Positions 1 to 8,295 of a stretch of DNA of 64,000 bases are shown piece after piece. The stretch is from Pseudomonas atagonensis (GTDB taxonomy: Bacteria > Pseudomonadota > Gammaproteobacteria > Pseudomonadales > Pseudomonadaceae). A model generated the notes under the pieces. That model searched no databases. It had not been told where the DNA came from and saw only the letters and a program-made list of their open reading frames with translations. Made by a program: the position numbers and the translations under genes. The stretch's first letter is position 1. Every line of letters begins with the position of its first letter. The stretch lies in the NCBI RefSeq assembly GCF_011369485.1, contig NZ_VXCA01000044.1:88586-152585 (forward strand), in the 5' to 3' direction.

Positions 1-1
1 C

Positions 2-766
2 CATCGCGATCAGTTGCTCGGTCTGGCGCCACCGCTGGCGCCGGATTATGCCGCTGACGAAGTGGGTGAATTGGCGGTGGCCTTCGACGCCACGCTCGGT
101 CGTCTGCGTCAGGCGCTGACCCGTGAGCGCTTGTTCACCAGTGACGTCAGCCACGAATTGCGTACACCGCTGATGGTGCTGGCCAGCTCTTGCGAGTTGT
201 TGCTGGAGAACCCGGCCATCGATCAGCGTGGTCGCTCACAGGTCGAGCGCATTGCCCGTGCCAGTGAGGAAATGCGCGAACTGGTACAAACCTTCCTCAT
301 GCTTGCCCGCGCCCAGCGCGAAGACGCCGGTTCGGCGCCGCAGCAGAACCTCTCGCAGGTGGCGGACAGCCTGCTGTGCATCTGGCGTGAGCCGATTGAA
401 AGCAAAGGGCTGAAGTTGCAGTTCGAACCCGGCAACCCGCCGGACACCCGTTTCAACGCAACCCTGCTGACGGCGGTGATGGGCAACCTGTTGCGCAACG
501 CCTGTCACTACACCGAACAGGGTTTCATTCGTCTGACGCTGACCCGCAACGGGTTCGTCGTTGAAGACTCGGGGGTGGGCATTCCCGAAGAGAAGCGCGA
601 GGCCATGTTCCAGCCGTTTGTACGCGGCACGGAACAGCGCGGCGAGGGACTGGGGCTTGGCCTGTCATTGGTGCAACGCATCTGCGAAAACCAGGGCTGG
701 ACCGTCACGTTGAGCACGATGCAGCCCAATGGCTGCCGCTTCGAAGTGGATCTGGGCAAACTATGA
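2..766 (+). CDS. colS: Sensor histidine kinase ColS, C-terminal part (cut by window edge)
   Basis: This is the cytoplasmic half of a membrane histidine kinase; the reading frame is open to the first base, so the sensor domain lies outside the window. Visible parts are a HAMP-like remnant (residues 1-40), the H-box FTSDVSHELRTPL with the phosphorylated His near residue 52, an N-box (GNLLRNACHYTE), a G1 box (VEDSGVGIP) and a G2 box (GLGLGLSLVQRI). The name ColS rests on the following genes: orf222-type methyltransferase and InaA/WapQ-type kinase follow colRS in pseudomonads. ColRS responds to metal and envelope stress. The family assignment is certain; the name is an inference from synteny. Confidence 0.85.
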   Translation, partial: HRDQLLGLAPPLAPDYAADEVGELAVAFDATLGRLRQALTRERLFTSDVSHELRTPLMVLASSCELLLENPAIDQRGRSQVERIARASEEMRELVQTFLMLARAQREDAGSAPQQNLSQVADSLLCIWREPIESKGLKLQFEPGNPPDTRFNATLLTAVMGNLLRNACHYTEQGFIRLTLTRNGFVVEDSGVGIPEEKREAMFQPFVRGTEQRGEGLGLGLSLVQRICENQGWTVTLSTMQPNGCRFEVDLGKL

Positions 767-843
767 AGCACGGGGGTGGCACCAAGCCACTCCCGCCAAC
801 CTGTCTAAATCCTGTATAACCTTGAAATAGTTTGCGGGTTTAC

Positions 844-859
844 CGGACATTTTTTTCAC
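844..859 (+). promoter_or_regulatory. ColR-box-like site upstream of the LPS-core genes
   Basis: The sequence CGGACATTTTTTTCAC fits the ColR consensus as I recall it from P. putida (YYNASNNYTTTTTCAC) with one mismatch, at the second position. It lies 66 bp before the methyltransferase start, in the 159-bp gap after colS. This fits direct control of the downstream LPS-modifying genes by the adjacent two-component system. Seen: the motif. Recalled: the consensus. Inferred: ColR binding. Confidence 0.55.
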
Positions 860-925
860 AAATGGATGACCTGACGCTGACACGCCGCTCCTTAAGGTGG
901 CCTCATCAGCAATTCAGGAGTCCTG

Positions 926-1597
926 GTGATGGCCGGCCCGATCAAACTCGATTTTTCCGAAAAGTACGACGACCAGCACGCACAGAAGTATCTGCGCAAG
1001 CATAAGGAAAGCCTGGGACGTCGCCTGTCCCACTGGCGCGACGAGCAACTGGCCCGCAAGGCGCTGGCGCTGGTCGGCGAACCGGGACTGGTGCTCGACC
1101 TGCCTTGCGGCGCTGGGCGTTTCTGGCCGCTGCTGGGAGAAAAGGCCAACCGGGTGATCATCGGCGCGGACAATTCCGAGTCGATGATCAAGACGGCTTT
1201 GCAGGCACAACCGGCCGATGTGGTGAAACGGGTACAACCCTTGCACACATCTGCGTTCGACATTGCCTTGCCGGATAACGCCGTCGACAGCATTTTCTGC
1301 ATGCGCCTGCTTCATCACATCGGTGAAGCCGAGCATCGACGGACGATTCTGCGCGAATTCGAGCGCGTCACTCGTGACAGCGTGATTGTTTCATTGTGGG
1401 TCGACGGCAATTTCAAGGCGTGGAAACGCCAGCGTGCCGAGCAGAACCGTGACAAACGCGAGTACCAGAATCGCTTTGTGTTACCGGCGGCTACGGTCGA
1501 AAAAGAATTTGAAGACGCGGGTTTCCGCATTCAGGAACAACTGGACTTCATTCCGCTCTACGCCATGTGGCGGGTTTACGTATTACGCAAGAGGTAA
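926..1597 (+). CDS. SAM-dependent methyltransferase (colRS-linked 'orf222' family)
   Basis: A 223-residue class I methyltransferase. The SAM-binding glycine motif VLDLPCGAGRFWP is at about residues 56-68, followed by an acidic residue after strand 2 (IIGADNSESM) and the late motif DSIFCMRLLHHI. The length matches the methyltransferase that follows colRS in P. fluorescens and P. putida. The ATG at 926 is preceded by CAGGAGTCCTGGTG. The kinase gene starts 4 bp after its stop, so the two are co-translated. Its substrate is not visible from sequence; the neighbours suggest lipopolysaccharide core or the outer envelope. Confidence 0.85.
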   Translation: MMAGPIKLDFSEKYDDQHAQKYLRKHKESLGRRLSHWRDEQLARKALALVGEPGLVLDLPCGAGRFWPLLGEKANRVIIGADNSESMIKTALQAQPADVVKRVQPLHTSAFDIALPDNAVDSIFCMRLLHHIGEAEHRRTILREFERVTRDSVIVSLWVDGNFKAWKRQRAEQNRDKREYQNRFVLPAATVEKEFEDAGFRIQEQLDFIPLYAMWRVYVLRKR

Positions 1598-1601
1598 CAG
1601 G

Positions 1602-2318
1602 ATGGCAGTGCAATTTGCAGCAGAAACGGATGTCGCTCCACAGGATCGCTTCGACTATTACTGGAGTCAGCGCGGTGAGTGGGTGGAAGAACCCAACGTG
1701 CGTCGCGGCGGTGAAAGCGGCGTGCAGCGGATCGTCGGCCGGGACGGCCAATTGCTCTATGCCAAACGCCAGACTGGACATATTTACCGTAGCTGGCTGC
1801 ACCCGTTCGGCCGTCCGACCGTGCTGCGCGAACTCGATGCGCTGACCGGCGTCAGCAAGCTCGGTGTACGGGTTCCGGAAATCGTTTTCTGCGGCGCTCA
1901 GCCCGACCCGCAACACAAATGGCGCGCCTTGTTGGTGACCAAGTCCCTGGACGGTTTCCAGGAACTGGAACACTGGCTGGCCGCTGCCGGCGGTCGCGAT
2001 CAGTGTGGCGATGTGGTTTACGAGCGCGTGCTCAAAGACCTCGCTGAAAATCTGGCGCGCATGCACAAGGGTCGTTGGCAGCACAGCTGCATTTACATCA
2101 AACACGTTTTTGTACGGGTGACGGGCGAAGGCGAGTCGGCCAAAGTCGAAGTGGCTTTGATCGATCTGGAGAAATGCCGCCAGCGTCTGACCGCTTACCG
2201 CGCCGCCTCCCACGACATGAAGCAATTGCGCCGCCATTCGTCGTTCCGCGACGCGGACTGGAAAAAACTCGTCTATTTTTATGAGACGGCGTTTGGCAGC
2301 GCTATCAAAGGTTTATAG
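1602..2318 (+). CDS. inaA: Lipopolysaccharide core kinase, InaA/WapQ family
   Basis: A 238-residue protein of the Kdo/heptose kinase (InaA, WaaP-like) family, which phosphorylates inner-core sugars of LPS and so stabilises the outer membrane. The centre has the family pattern of an HKGRWQHSCIYIKHVF catalytic-loop-like segment (about residues 159-174), followed by VALIDLEKCR, equivalent to the kinase metal-binding Asp. The ATG at 1602 is chosen because the frame upstream overlaps the methyltransferase and a start here leaves a 4-bp gap with GAGGTAACAGG as ribosome-binding site. It is called inaA or wapQ in pseudomonads. The next small gene starts 2 bp after its stop. Confidence 0.85.
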   Translation: MAVQFAAETDVAPQDRFDYYWSQRGEWVEEPNVRRGGESGVQRIVGRDGQLLYAKRQTGHIYRSWLHPFGRPTVLRELDALTGVSKLGVRVPEIVFCGAQPDPQHKWRALLVTKSLDGFQELEHWLAAAGGRDQCGDVVYERVLKDLAENLARMHKGRWQHSCIYIKHVFVRVTGEGESAKVEVALIDLEKCRQRLTAYRAASHDMKQLRRHSSFRDADWKKLVYFYETAFGSAIKGL

Positions 2319-2320
2319 CG

Positions 2321-2548
2321 ATGAAACTCGAAATTGCACGAGGTTTGTTTTTGGTTGGAGCCTTGGCAGTTGCTTCATTGGCGGTGGCTGCCTGGGAGCA
2401 GCCCCGCATGCAGGTGATCGGCACAACGGATGCCGGTGCACACTGCGCTGTCCCACGGGTGGCGAAAGCCTCCGTGGCGACAAAACCCGATCATGATTTG
2501 TTGCTGTTCATGTTCGGACTTTCTCAAGGGATGAGGCCGCAGAGTTGA
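2321..2548 (+). CDS. Small exported or membrane-anchored hypothetical protein
   Basis: A 75-residue protein whose first 25 residues form one hydrophobic helix (GLFLVGALAVASLAVAAW), followed by about 50 hydrophilic residues with a single Cys. It could be a signal peptide or an N-terminal anchor. It starts 2 bp after the inaA stop and is followed by a strong terminator, so it is the last gene of this operon. A small hypothetical gene at the same place is what I recall in P. aeruginosa. No function can be assigned; the envelope-modifying neighbours suggest a periplasmic role. Confidence 0.65.
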   Translation: MKLEIARGLFLVGALAVASLAVAAWEQPRMQVIGTTDAGAHCAVPRVAKASVATKPDHDLLLFMFGLSQGMRPQS

Positions 2549-2566
2549 ACCGATTGAAGCCCACAT

Positions 2567-2597
2567 AAAAGACCTCGCCGATGCGAGGTCTTTTTTT
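2567..2597 (+). terminator. Rho-independent terminator of the orf222-inaA operon
   Basis: An 11-bp stem (AAAAGACCTCG / CGAGGTCTTTT) with a 6-nt loop runs into a T tract, 18 bp after the stop of the small gene. It ends the colS-linked operon. Confidence 0.9.
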
Positions 2598-2630
2598 ATG
2601 TCCTGATTTTATGGATACACGCAGGCCAAA

Positions 2631-2717
2631 TGTGGGAGCGGGCTTGCTCGCGAAAGCGGTGTGTCAGGCACCGTAAATATTGACTGAAAGACCGCATTCG
2701 CGAGCCCGTTCCCACAG
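2631..2717. repeat. REPIN-type inverted repeat (GTGGGAGCGGGCTTGCTCGCGAA type)
   Basis: Two imperfect REP palindromes face each other (TGTGGGAGCGGGCTTGCTCG ... CGAGCCCGTTCCCACA) between convergent genes. It belongs to the same family as the elements at 10931, 20971, 24955, 33537, 39347, 40912 and 42541. Confidence 0.85.
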
Positions 2718-2730
2718 GGTGATTTGTGTG

Positions 2731-5700
2731 TTATTTGGGATCCGGTTTGGCCAGTAACGTGTAAACGCATGGCAAGACAAACAGCGTGAACAACGTACCA
2801 ATCGACATTCCGGTCGCGATCACGGTGCCGATATCAAACCGGCTGACCGCCCCGGCCCCGGTCGCCAGAATCAGCGGCACCATGCCGAACACCATCGCCG
2901 CCGTGGTCATCAGTACCGGCCGCAGGCGAATCGCCGCCGCTTCTTCCACCGCCTCACGTGCGGTCAGGCCTTTGTCCTTGCGTAACTGGTTGGCGAACTC
3001 GACGATCAGAATTCCGTGCTTGCTGATCAAACCGATCAGCGTCACCAGCCCGACCTGGGTGTAGATGTTCATGCTCGACCAGCCGAGGAACAACGGGATC
3101 AACGCCCCGCAGATCGACAGCGGCACTGTCACCAGAATCACCAGCGGGTCGCGGAAGCTCTCAAACTGCGCGGCCAGCACCAGAAAGATGATTGCCAGCG
3201 CCAAGGCGAACGTCACCCACAAGGCACTGCCTTCCTGAACGAACTGCCGGGACGCGCCGCCGTAGTCGAACGAGAAGCCGGCCGGGGCCTCTTCCTGGGC
3301 AATCTGCCGGACGGTTTCGATGGCCTCACCCATGCTCACCAGCGGGAAGCCTGACAGTTTGGCGGCGTTGAGTTGCTGGAACTGGTTCAGCTGTCGCGGT
3401 CGTGCGCGGTCGGTCACGGTGATCAGGGTCGACAACGGCAGCAACTCGCCCTGGGTGTTTTTCACGTAATAGTTGTTGAGCCAGTCGGGGTTGTCGCGAT
3501 AGGCCCGTTCAACCTGTGCGATGACTTTGTAGCTGCGTCCTTCGATGGTGAATCGGTTGATTTCGGCCTCGCCGAGCAGGGTCGCCAGCGTGCCGCCGAG
3601 GTCGAGCATCGACACGCCCATCTGCGCAGCTTTCGCGCGGTCGATGTCGACCACCACTTCCGGCTTGTCAAAGGCCAGATCGAGGTCGACAAAGGCAAAC
3701 TTGCCCGACTCGGCCGCGCGTTTCTTGATCCGGTCGGCCACTTGCAGCAGCAGCTCGTAGTCGTTGGCGGTGTTGATGACGAATTCGAACGGCAGACCTT
3801 CACCGGTGCCTGGCAGCGAGGGCAGGTTGAAGCCGAAGATCTGCAGGCCCGGAATGCCTTCGAGTTTGCCTTGCACTTCGGGAAGGATCTGCATCTGCGT
3901 ACGGCTGCGCTCGTTCCACGGTTTCAGCAGGAAACCGCCGATGCCGGACTGCACACCGTTGTAGCCGTTGATCTGGAACGAGGAGTAGTACTCCGGGAAT
4001 TCCTTGAAGATTTTGATGAATTCGTCGGTGTAGGTATTCAGGTAATCGAGGTTGGTCGGTTGCGGTGCGTTGGCCATCATGAAAATGATGCCCTGGTCCT
4101 CGTCCGGTGCCAGTTCCGATTTGGTGAACTTGAGCAGCACCGGGATCAGGCACAGCACGATCACCGCAAACACCAACACCACCGGCCGCGTATTGAGTGT
4201 GCCGTGCAGCATGCTCTGGTAGCGGCGCTTGAGGCTGTCGAAGATCCGGTCGAGACGATGCGCCAGCCCCGTGGGATTCTCCTCGTGACGCAACAGCATC
4301 GCGCACATCATCGGCGACAGGGTCAGGGCGACGACGCCCGAGATCACCACGGCGCCGGCCAGCGTCAACGCGAATTCCTTGAACAGTGCGCCGGTCAGCC
4401 CGGTTAGGAAACCTATGGGCGCGTACACCGCTGCCAGGGTGATGGTCATCGACACCACCGGCATGGCGATTTCCTGCGCGCCTTCGAGGGCCGCTTCAAA
4501 CGGCGTTTTGCCTTCCTCGATGTGGCGGTGAATGTTTTCCACCACGACAATCGCATCGTCCACCACCAGACCGATGGCCAACACCATCGCCAGCAAGGTC
4601 AGCAGGTTGATCGAGTAGCCCATCATCTGCATGAAGAACATCACGCCGATCATCGACAGCGGGATGGTGACCACCGGAATCACCACCGAGCGCAGGGCGC
4701 CGAGGAACAGAAACACTACGACGATCACGATCAGCACCGCTTCGAACAGGGTTTTGATCACCTCATCGATCGAGGCTTGAATGAACAGCGTGGCGTCGTA
4801 GGCAATTTCACTTTTGAGGTTGGGCGGTAACTGCGATTCCAGCTCCGGCATCAGCTTGCGCACCTCTTTGATCACGTCCAGCGGGTTGGCGCCCGGCGTG
4901 GCCTTGATGCCGATGTACACCGACGGTGTGCCGCCGAACGAGCTGATCGAATCGTAGTTCTCCGCGCCCATCTCGACCCGCGCGACATCGCTGAGCAGCA
5001 CGCGACTGTCGCCATTGACCTTGAGCGGAATCGCCGCGAAGGCCTCGGCGGATTTCAGTTCAGTGTTGGCGTTGATGCTGGTGACGACGTACTCGCCTTT
5101 GACTTCGCCGGCGGCGGACAGGAAGTTGTACTGGCGCACCGCGTTGGTCACGTCGGCGGCGCTGAGGCCGAAACCGGCGAGCTTCACCGGGTCGAGCCAC
5201 AGGCGCATGGCGAACACCTGATTGCCGAGAATCTCGGCCTCGGCCATGCCCGGCAGGGTCGCCAGTTTGGGCTGGATCACCCGCGACAGATAGTCGGTGA
5301 TCTGCGGGTTGCTCAAGTCCTTGCTGAAGAAACTGATGTACATCAGCGCCGAGGCGTCGGCGGATTCCTTGCTCAGCACCGGATCTTCGGCGTCCTGCGG
5401 CAGTTTGTTTTTGACTTCGTTGGCCTTGGCCAGCAACTCGGTGAACAAACGGTCGGTGTTGGAACCGATGCGCGCGTAGATCGAGATCACCGAGAAGTTC
5501 TGCCGGCTGACCGACGTCATGTAATCGATGCCTTCGGCACTGGCCAGGCTCTGTTGCATCGGCTGGGTGATGTAGCCCTGAATGGTTTCGGCGTTGGCCC
5601 CGGGGTACGCCGTGGTCACGGTGATCAGGGCGTTTTCCATTTGCGGGTACTGGCGCAGCGGCAACTTGCTCCAGGCCTGAAATCCCAGCAGCACAATCAG

Positions 5701-5757
5701 CAGGCTGACCACGGTGGCGAGCACCGGGCGGCGGATGAACGGATCAGTAAAAGCCAT
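2731..5757 (-). CDS. mexW: RND multidrug efflux permease, MexW-like
   Basis: A 1008-residue inner-membrane proton/drug antiporter of the HAE1-RND family. It has the typical first helix (TDPFIRRPVLATVVSLLIVL), two large periplasmic loops, and the proton-relay Asp pair in LAIGLVVDDAIVVVENI near residue 399. A Lys-containing helix (LISKHGILIVEFANQ) lies near residue 905. Start 5757 is taken over an upstream in-frame start because AAGGAATCCCC precedes it and it leaves a 13-bp gap to the adaptor gene. The name comes from the position next to the icmP cluster, where P. aeruginosa has mexVW; no outer-membrane channel is encoded here, so an OprM-type partner elsewhere is expected. Confidence 0.8.
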   Translation of the reverse strand: MAFTDPFIRRPVLATVVSLLIVLLGFQAWSKLPLRQYPQMENALITVTTAYPGANAETIQGYITQPMQQSLASAEGIDYMTSVSRQNFSVISIYARIGSNTDRLFTELLAKANEVKNKLPQDAEDPVLSKESADASALMYISFFSKDLSNPQITDYLSRVIQPKLATLPGMAEAEILGNQVFAMRLWLDPVKLAGFGLSAADVTNAVRQYNFLSAAGEVKGEYVVTSINANTELKSAEAFAAIPLKVNGDSRVLLSDVARVEMGAENYDSISSFGGTPSVYIGIKATPGANPLDVIKEVRKLMPELESQLPPNLKSEIAYDATLFIQASIDEVIKTLFEAVLIVIVVVFLFLGALRSVVIPVVTIPLSMIGVMFFMQMMGYSINLLTLLAMVLAIGLVVDDAIVVVENIHRHIEEGKTPFEAALEGAQEIAMPVVSMTITLAAVYAPIGFLTGLTGALFKEFALTLAGAVVISGVVALTLSPMMCAMLLRHEENPTGLAHRLDRIFDSLKRRYQSMLHGTLNTRPVVLVFAVIVLCLIPVLLKFTKSELAPDEDQGIIFMMANAPQPTNLDYLNTYTDEFIKIFKEFPEYYSSFQINGYNGVQSGIGGFLLKPWNERSRTQMQILPEVQGKLEGIPGLQIFGFNLPSLPGTGEGLPFEFVINTANDYELLLQVADRIKKRAAESGKFAFVDLDLAFDKPEVVVDIDRAKAAQMGVSMLDLGGTLATLLGEAEINRFTIEGRSYKVIAQVERAYRDNPDWLNNYYVKNTQGELLPLSTLITVTDRARPRQLNQFQQLNAAKLSGFPLVSMGEAIETVRQIAQEEAPAGFSFDYGGASRQFVQEGSALWVTFALALAIIFLVLAAQFESFRDPLVILVTVPLSICGALIPLFLGWSSMNIYTQVGLVTLIGLISKHGILIVEFANQLRKDKGLTAREAVEEAAAIRLRPVLMTTAAMVFGMVPLILATGAGAVSRFDIGTVIATGMSIGTLFTLFVLPCVYTLLAKPDPK

Positions 5758-5770
5758 GGGGATTCCTTGA

Positions 5771-6919
5771 TCAGTCGGCGCGGGGCGGACTGTTCTGCTC
5801 GCCGAGGGTCTTGTCGTCGCTGATGGCGATGTGCGCACCGTTGTCCAGTTTGATCTGGCCGGCCGTCACCACTTGTTCGCCGTTCTGCACGCCCTTGTTG
5901 ATCATCACCAGGCCATCGCGGCGCTCACCGGTTTCGATGAAACGACGTTCGGCGATCAGCACCGGTTGGCCCTTGTCGTCTTTTTCGACGCTGCCGTCCT
6001 CGGCTTTTTTCTCCCCGACCACGTACAGCGAGTTGCCGTAGAGGGTGTAGGTGATCGCGCTTTCCGGCACCACGATGTGTTTTTGCGGATCGGGCAACAG
6101 CACTTCGAGGCTGGCGAACATCCCCGGCAACAGTTTGCCGTCGGGATTGGCCAGCGTCGCGCGCACCAGAATGTTGCGGGTGGTGCTTTCGACAATCGGG
6201 TTGATCGCGCTGATCGTGCCCGGGAAATTCTGCCCGGGGTACGCGGCGACGGTGATGTGCACCGGTTGGCCGATGGCCAGTTTCGGCACCGATTGTTCGG
6301 GCACGTAGAAGTCGGCGTAGAGGCTGCTCAGATCCTGCAGGGTGGCGATCATCGTGCCACTGGCGAGGTAGTCGCCGACGTCGACCTGACGGATGCCGAT
6401 GGTGCCGCTGAATGGCGCGATGATGCGTTTTTTCGCCAGCGATGCGTTGAGCTGATTGACCGTGGCTTTGTTCTTTTGCAGCAAAGCGGAGAGGCGGTCG
6501 TATTCGCCTTTGGAGATGGCGCGGCTGTCGACCAGTTGGGCGCCGCGTCCGAAGTCCAGTTGTGCCAGACCCAGGTCAGCCTTGGCGGTTTCCAGCAATG
6601 CGGTTTCGACGGCGCTGTCGAGTTGCAGCAGCGGTTGCCCGGCCTTGACCTTCTGCCCCGATTCGAATTTGAGCTCGGTGACGGTGCCGGCGACTTCCAG
6701 ACTCAGGTTGACGCCTTGCAACGCCTTGAGTGTGCCGACCGTGGGCAAGCGCATTTGCCACGGGCGTTCGGCGGCGGTGGCCACGGCGACGCTGATCGGC
6801 GGTTTCGGCCTGGAAAAGCCCTGGATCATCGTATAGATCGAAAAGGCTTTGTACCCGGCCAGCACCAGGACAATCAGCAAAACAACACCCAACATGATCA
6901 GCATGCGGCGACGCAGCAT
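5771..6919 (-). CDS. mexV: RND periplasmic adaptor (membrane fusion protein), MexV-like
   Basis: A 382-residue HlyD/AcrA-type adaptor that links the RND pump to an outer-membrane channel. It has an N-terminal uncleaved anchor (residues 6-27, no lipobox), a lipoyl-like half (GTVTELKFESGQKVKAGQPL), an alpha-helical hairpin (about 105-165), the second lipoyl half (IIAPFSGTIGIRQVDVGDYL) and a beta-barrel/membrane-proximal part. AAGGAAC lies 8 bp before the ATG. It is the first gene of a two-gene operon with the permease. The C-terminus is rich in charged residues (EKKAEDGSVEKDDKGQP), a flexible insertion. Substrates cannot be read from sequence. Confidence 0.82.
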   Translation of the reverse strand: MLRRRMLIMLGVVLLIVLVLAGYKAFSIYTMIQGFSRPKPPISVAVATAAERPWQMRLPTVGTLKALQGVNLSLEVAGTVTELKFESGQKVKAGQPLLQLDSAVETALLETAKADLGLAQLDFGRGAQLVDSRAISKGEYDRLSALLQKNKATVNQLNASLAKKRIIAPFSGTIGIRQVDVGDYLASGTMIATLQDLSSLYADFYVPEQSVPKLAIGQPVHITVAAYPGQNFPGTISAINPIVESTTRNILVRATLANPDGKLLPGMFASLEVLLPDPQKHIVVPESAITYTLYGNSLYVVGEKKAEDGSVEKDDKGQPVLIAERRFIETGERRDGLVMINKGVQNGEQVVTAGQIKLDNGAHIAISDDKTLGEQNSPPRAD

Positions 6920-7025
6920 ATTTCCAGTTCCTTGGATAAATCAGGTGAGACAGGCGGGCACATTACTCCGAGACAGGCAGGGATTCCAACTGCCAGTTTT
7001 TACAGGGCATGAAAGGGAGAACTCC

Positions 7026-7160
7026 CTGTGGCGAGGGGATTTATCCCCGTTCGGCTGCGCAGCAGTCGCTAAACCATCCGACGCGGTATAACAGACACAC
7101 CGTGATCGCAGGTTTTGGGGCGGCTTTGCCACCCAACGGGGATAAATCCCCTCGCCACAG
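7026..7160. repeat. Inverted repeat, GTGGCGAGGGGATTTATCCCC family
   Basis: The arms CTGTGGCGAGGGGATTTATC and the inverse (GATAAATCCCCTCGCCACAG) flank a variable centre that includes GCGCAGCAGTCG. The same element recurs at 60555 and 62938. It occupies the gap between the start of the efflux operon and the end of the DUF1513 gene. Confidence 0.8.
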
Positions 7161-7179
7161 AGGATGTGGCAATAGACGG

Positions 7180-8295
7180 TTATGCCATCAAATGCAGATG
7201 GTTGTCCCAGAGCCCTGCCGGCAAATCCAGCGGTTTGGCCAGCAGTTCATCCTGACGGCAATCGTAGTACCGGCAGCGGCCCTGACCGGAGGTCACGACG
7301 AAGCCATCCTTCACTGCACCGACGCCCGCGCAGTCAGGCAGCGGTGCGTCGAGGCGCACTTCACCGCTGTCCAGATCCCAGATAAAGAAGCGGTTGCCAC
7401 GCGGCGCCGTCAACGCCACCAGACGCAAATCGCTGTGCACCGCGACGCTGGCGGTGTAGTGCCCCATCGACTGCAACTGATGCTCCGGCACCGGGAATGC
7501 CACGAACGATTGACCCGGACGCTTGATCGCCAGCAACTCCGAACGCTCGTGGGACGCGCCCATGAATTGCTGTCCGGCGACGATGGTGCCGTCGCTGGCA
7601 ATCCCCAGATGACGCACGCTGTTCATCTGCTGGGCGAGGGTTTCCTTGCTCAGCAGCGTGCCGTCGCGCTGCATCAGTACCAGGCTCGGTTCCATGGCGT
7701 TGAGGTTCATGTCGACCCGGCTTTCGGCCTCGGTGCGAATCCCGCCGTTGGCCACCACCAGGGTTTCACCGTCGGGCATCCACGACACCTGATGCGGGCC
7801 GAGACCATGGGTGGAAATCTCGCCCGTGTGCACCAGCCGTTCGCCTTCGAACCTGTACACGCCGAGCAAACCACGACCGGGATCAGTCGTGTCGTTTTCG
7901 GTGGCGTACAGGTATTCGCCGTCCTTGTGCACCACGGCGTGGCCGTAGAAGTGCCGGTTCGGCTGGGAGGCCACGGTCTGCAGCAATTTACCGTCGCGCA
8001 GGTCGATCAGGTAACTCTCGGTGCCCGGGCGACGGGCGACGAACAGCGCAATCGGCTGTGTCGGATGGTTGATGATGTCGTGGCAACGCTGGCCGACCTC
8101 GGTGGCGAACACCCGCGTGCCGTCCAGGCGATAACCGACGGCGTAGTGCTTGCCGTCGGTGTCATCGCGCGCCGACAACAGCAGCGGGCTCTGATCCTTG
8201 CGTTTGAACAGCGTCCAGCCGCCCAGCGTCACTGCTCCCAGCAGCACACTTCCTAAAGTCAGAGCCTGGCGTCGCAGCATGGCACTTGCACTCAT
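7180..8295 (-). CDS. DUF1513 periplasmic beta-propeller-like protein
   Basis: A 371-residue exported protein. The N-terminus (MLRRQALTLGSVLLGAVTLGG from residue 6) resembles a twin-arginine signal, as in other DUF1513 proteins. The body has repeated beta-strand patterns ending in G-D/W motifs (YLIDLRDGKLLQTV, FFIWDLDSGEVRL) typical of a seven-bladed propeller. Its start overlaps the stop of the upstream imelysin-like gene by one base (TGATG), so the two are translationally coupled. DUF1513 genes usually sit with imelysin and di-haem oxidoreductase genes, as here, which points to periplasmic iron or haem handling. The biochemical role is unknown. Confidence 0.75.
   Translation of the reverse strand: MSASAMLRRQALTLGSVLLGAVTLGGWTLFKRKDQSPLLLSARDDTDGKHYAVGYRLDGTRVFATEVGQRCHDIINHPTQPIALFVARRPGTESYLIDLRDGKLLQTVASQPNRHFYGHAVVHKDGEYLYATENDTTDPGRGLLGVYRFEGERLVHTGEISTHGLGPHQVSWMPDGETLVVANGGIRTEAESRVDMNLNAMEPSLVLMQRDGTLLSKETLAQQMNSVRHLGIASDGTIVAGQQFMGASHERSELLAIKRPGQSFVAFPVPEHQLQSMGHYTASVAVHSDLRLVALTAPRGNRFFIWDLDSGEVRLDAPLPDCAGVGAVKDGFVVTSGQGRCRYYDCRQDELLAKPLDLPAGLWDNHLHLMA

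Noticed and set aside
5831..7012. A 393-codon plus-strand open frame opposite the efflux adaptor gene
   Set aside because: It is antisense to a clear HlyD-type adaptor and rich in His/Gln/Arg; no family resemblance.
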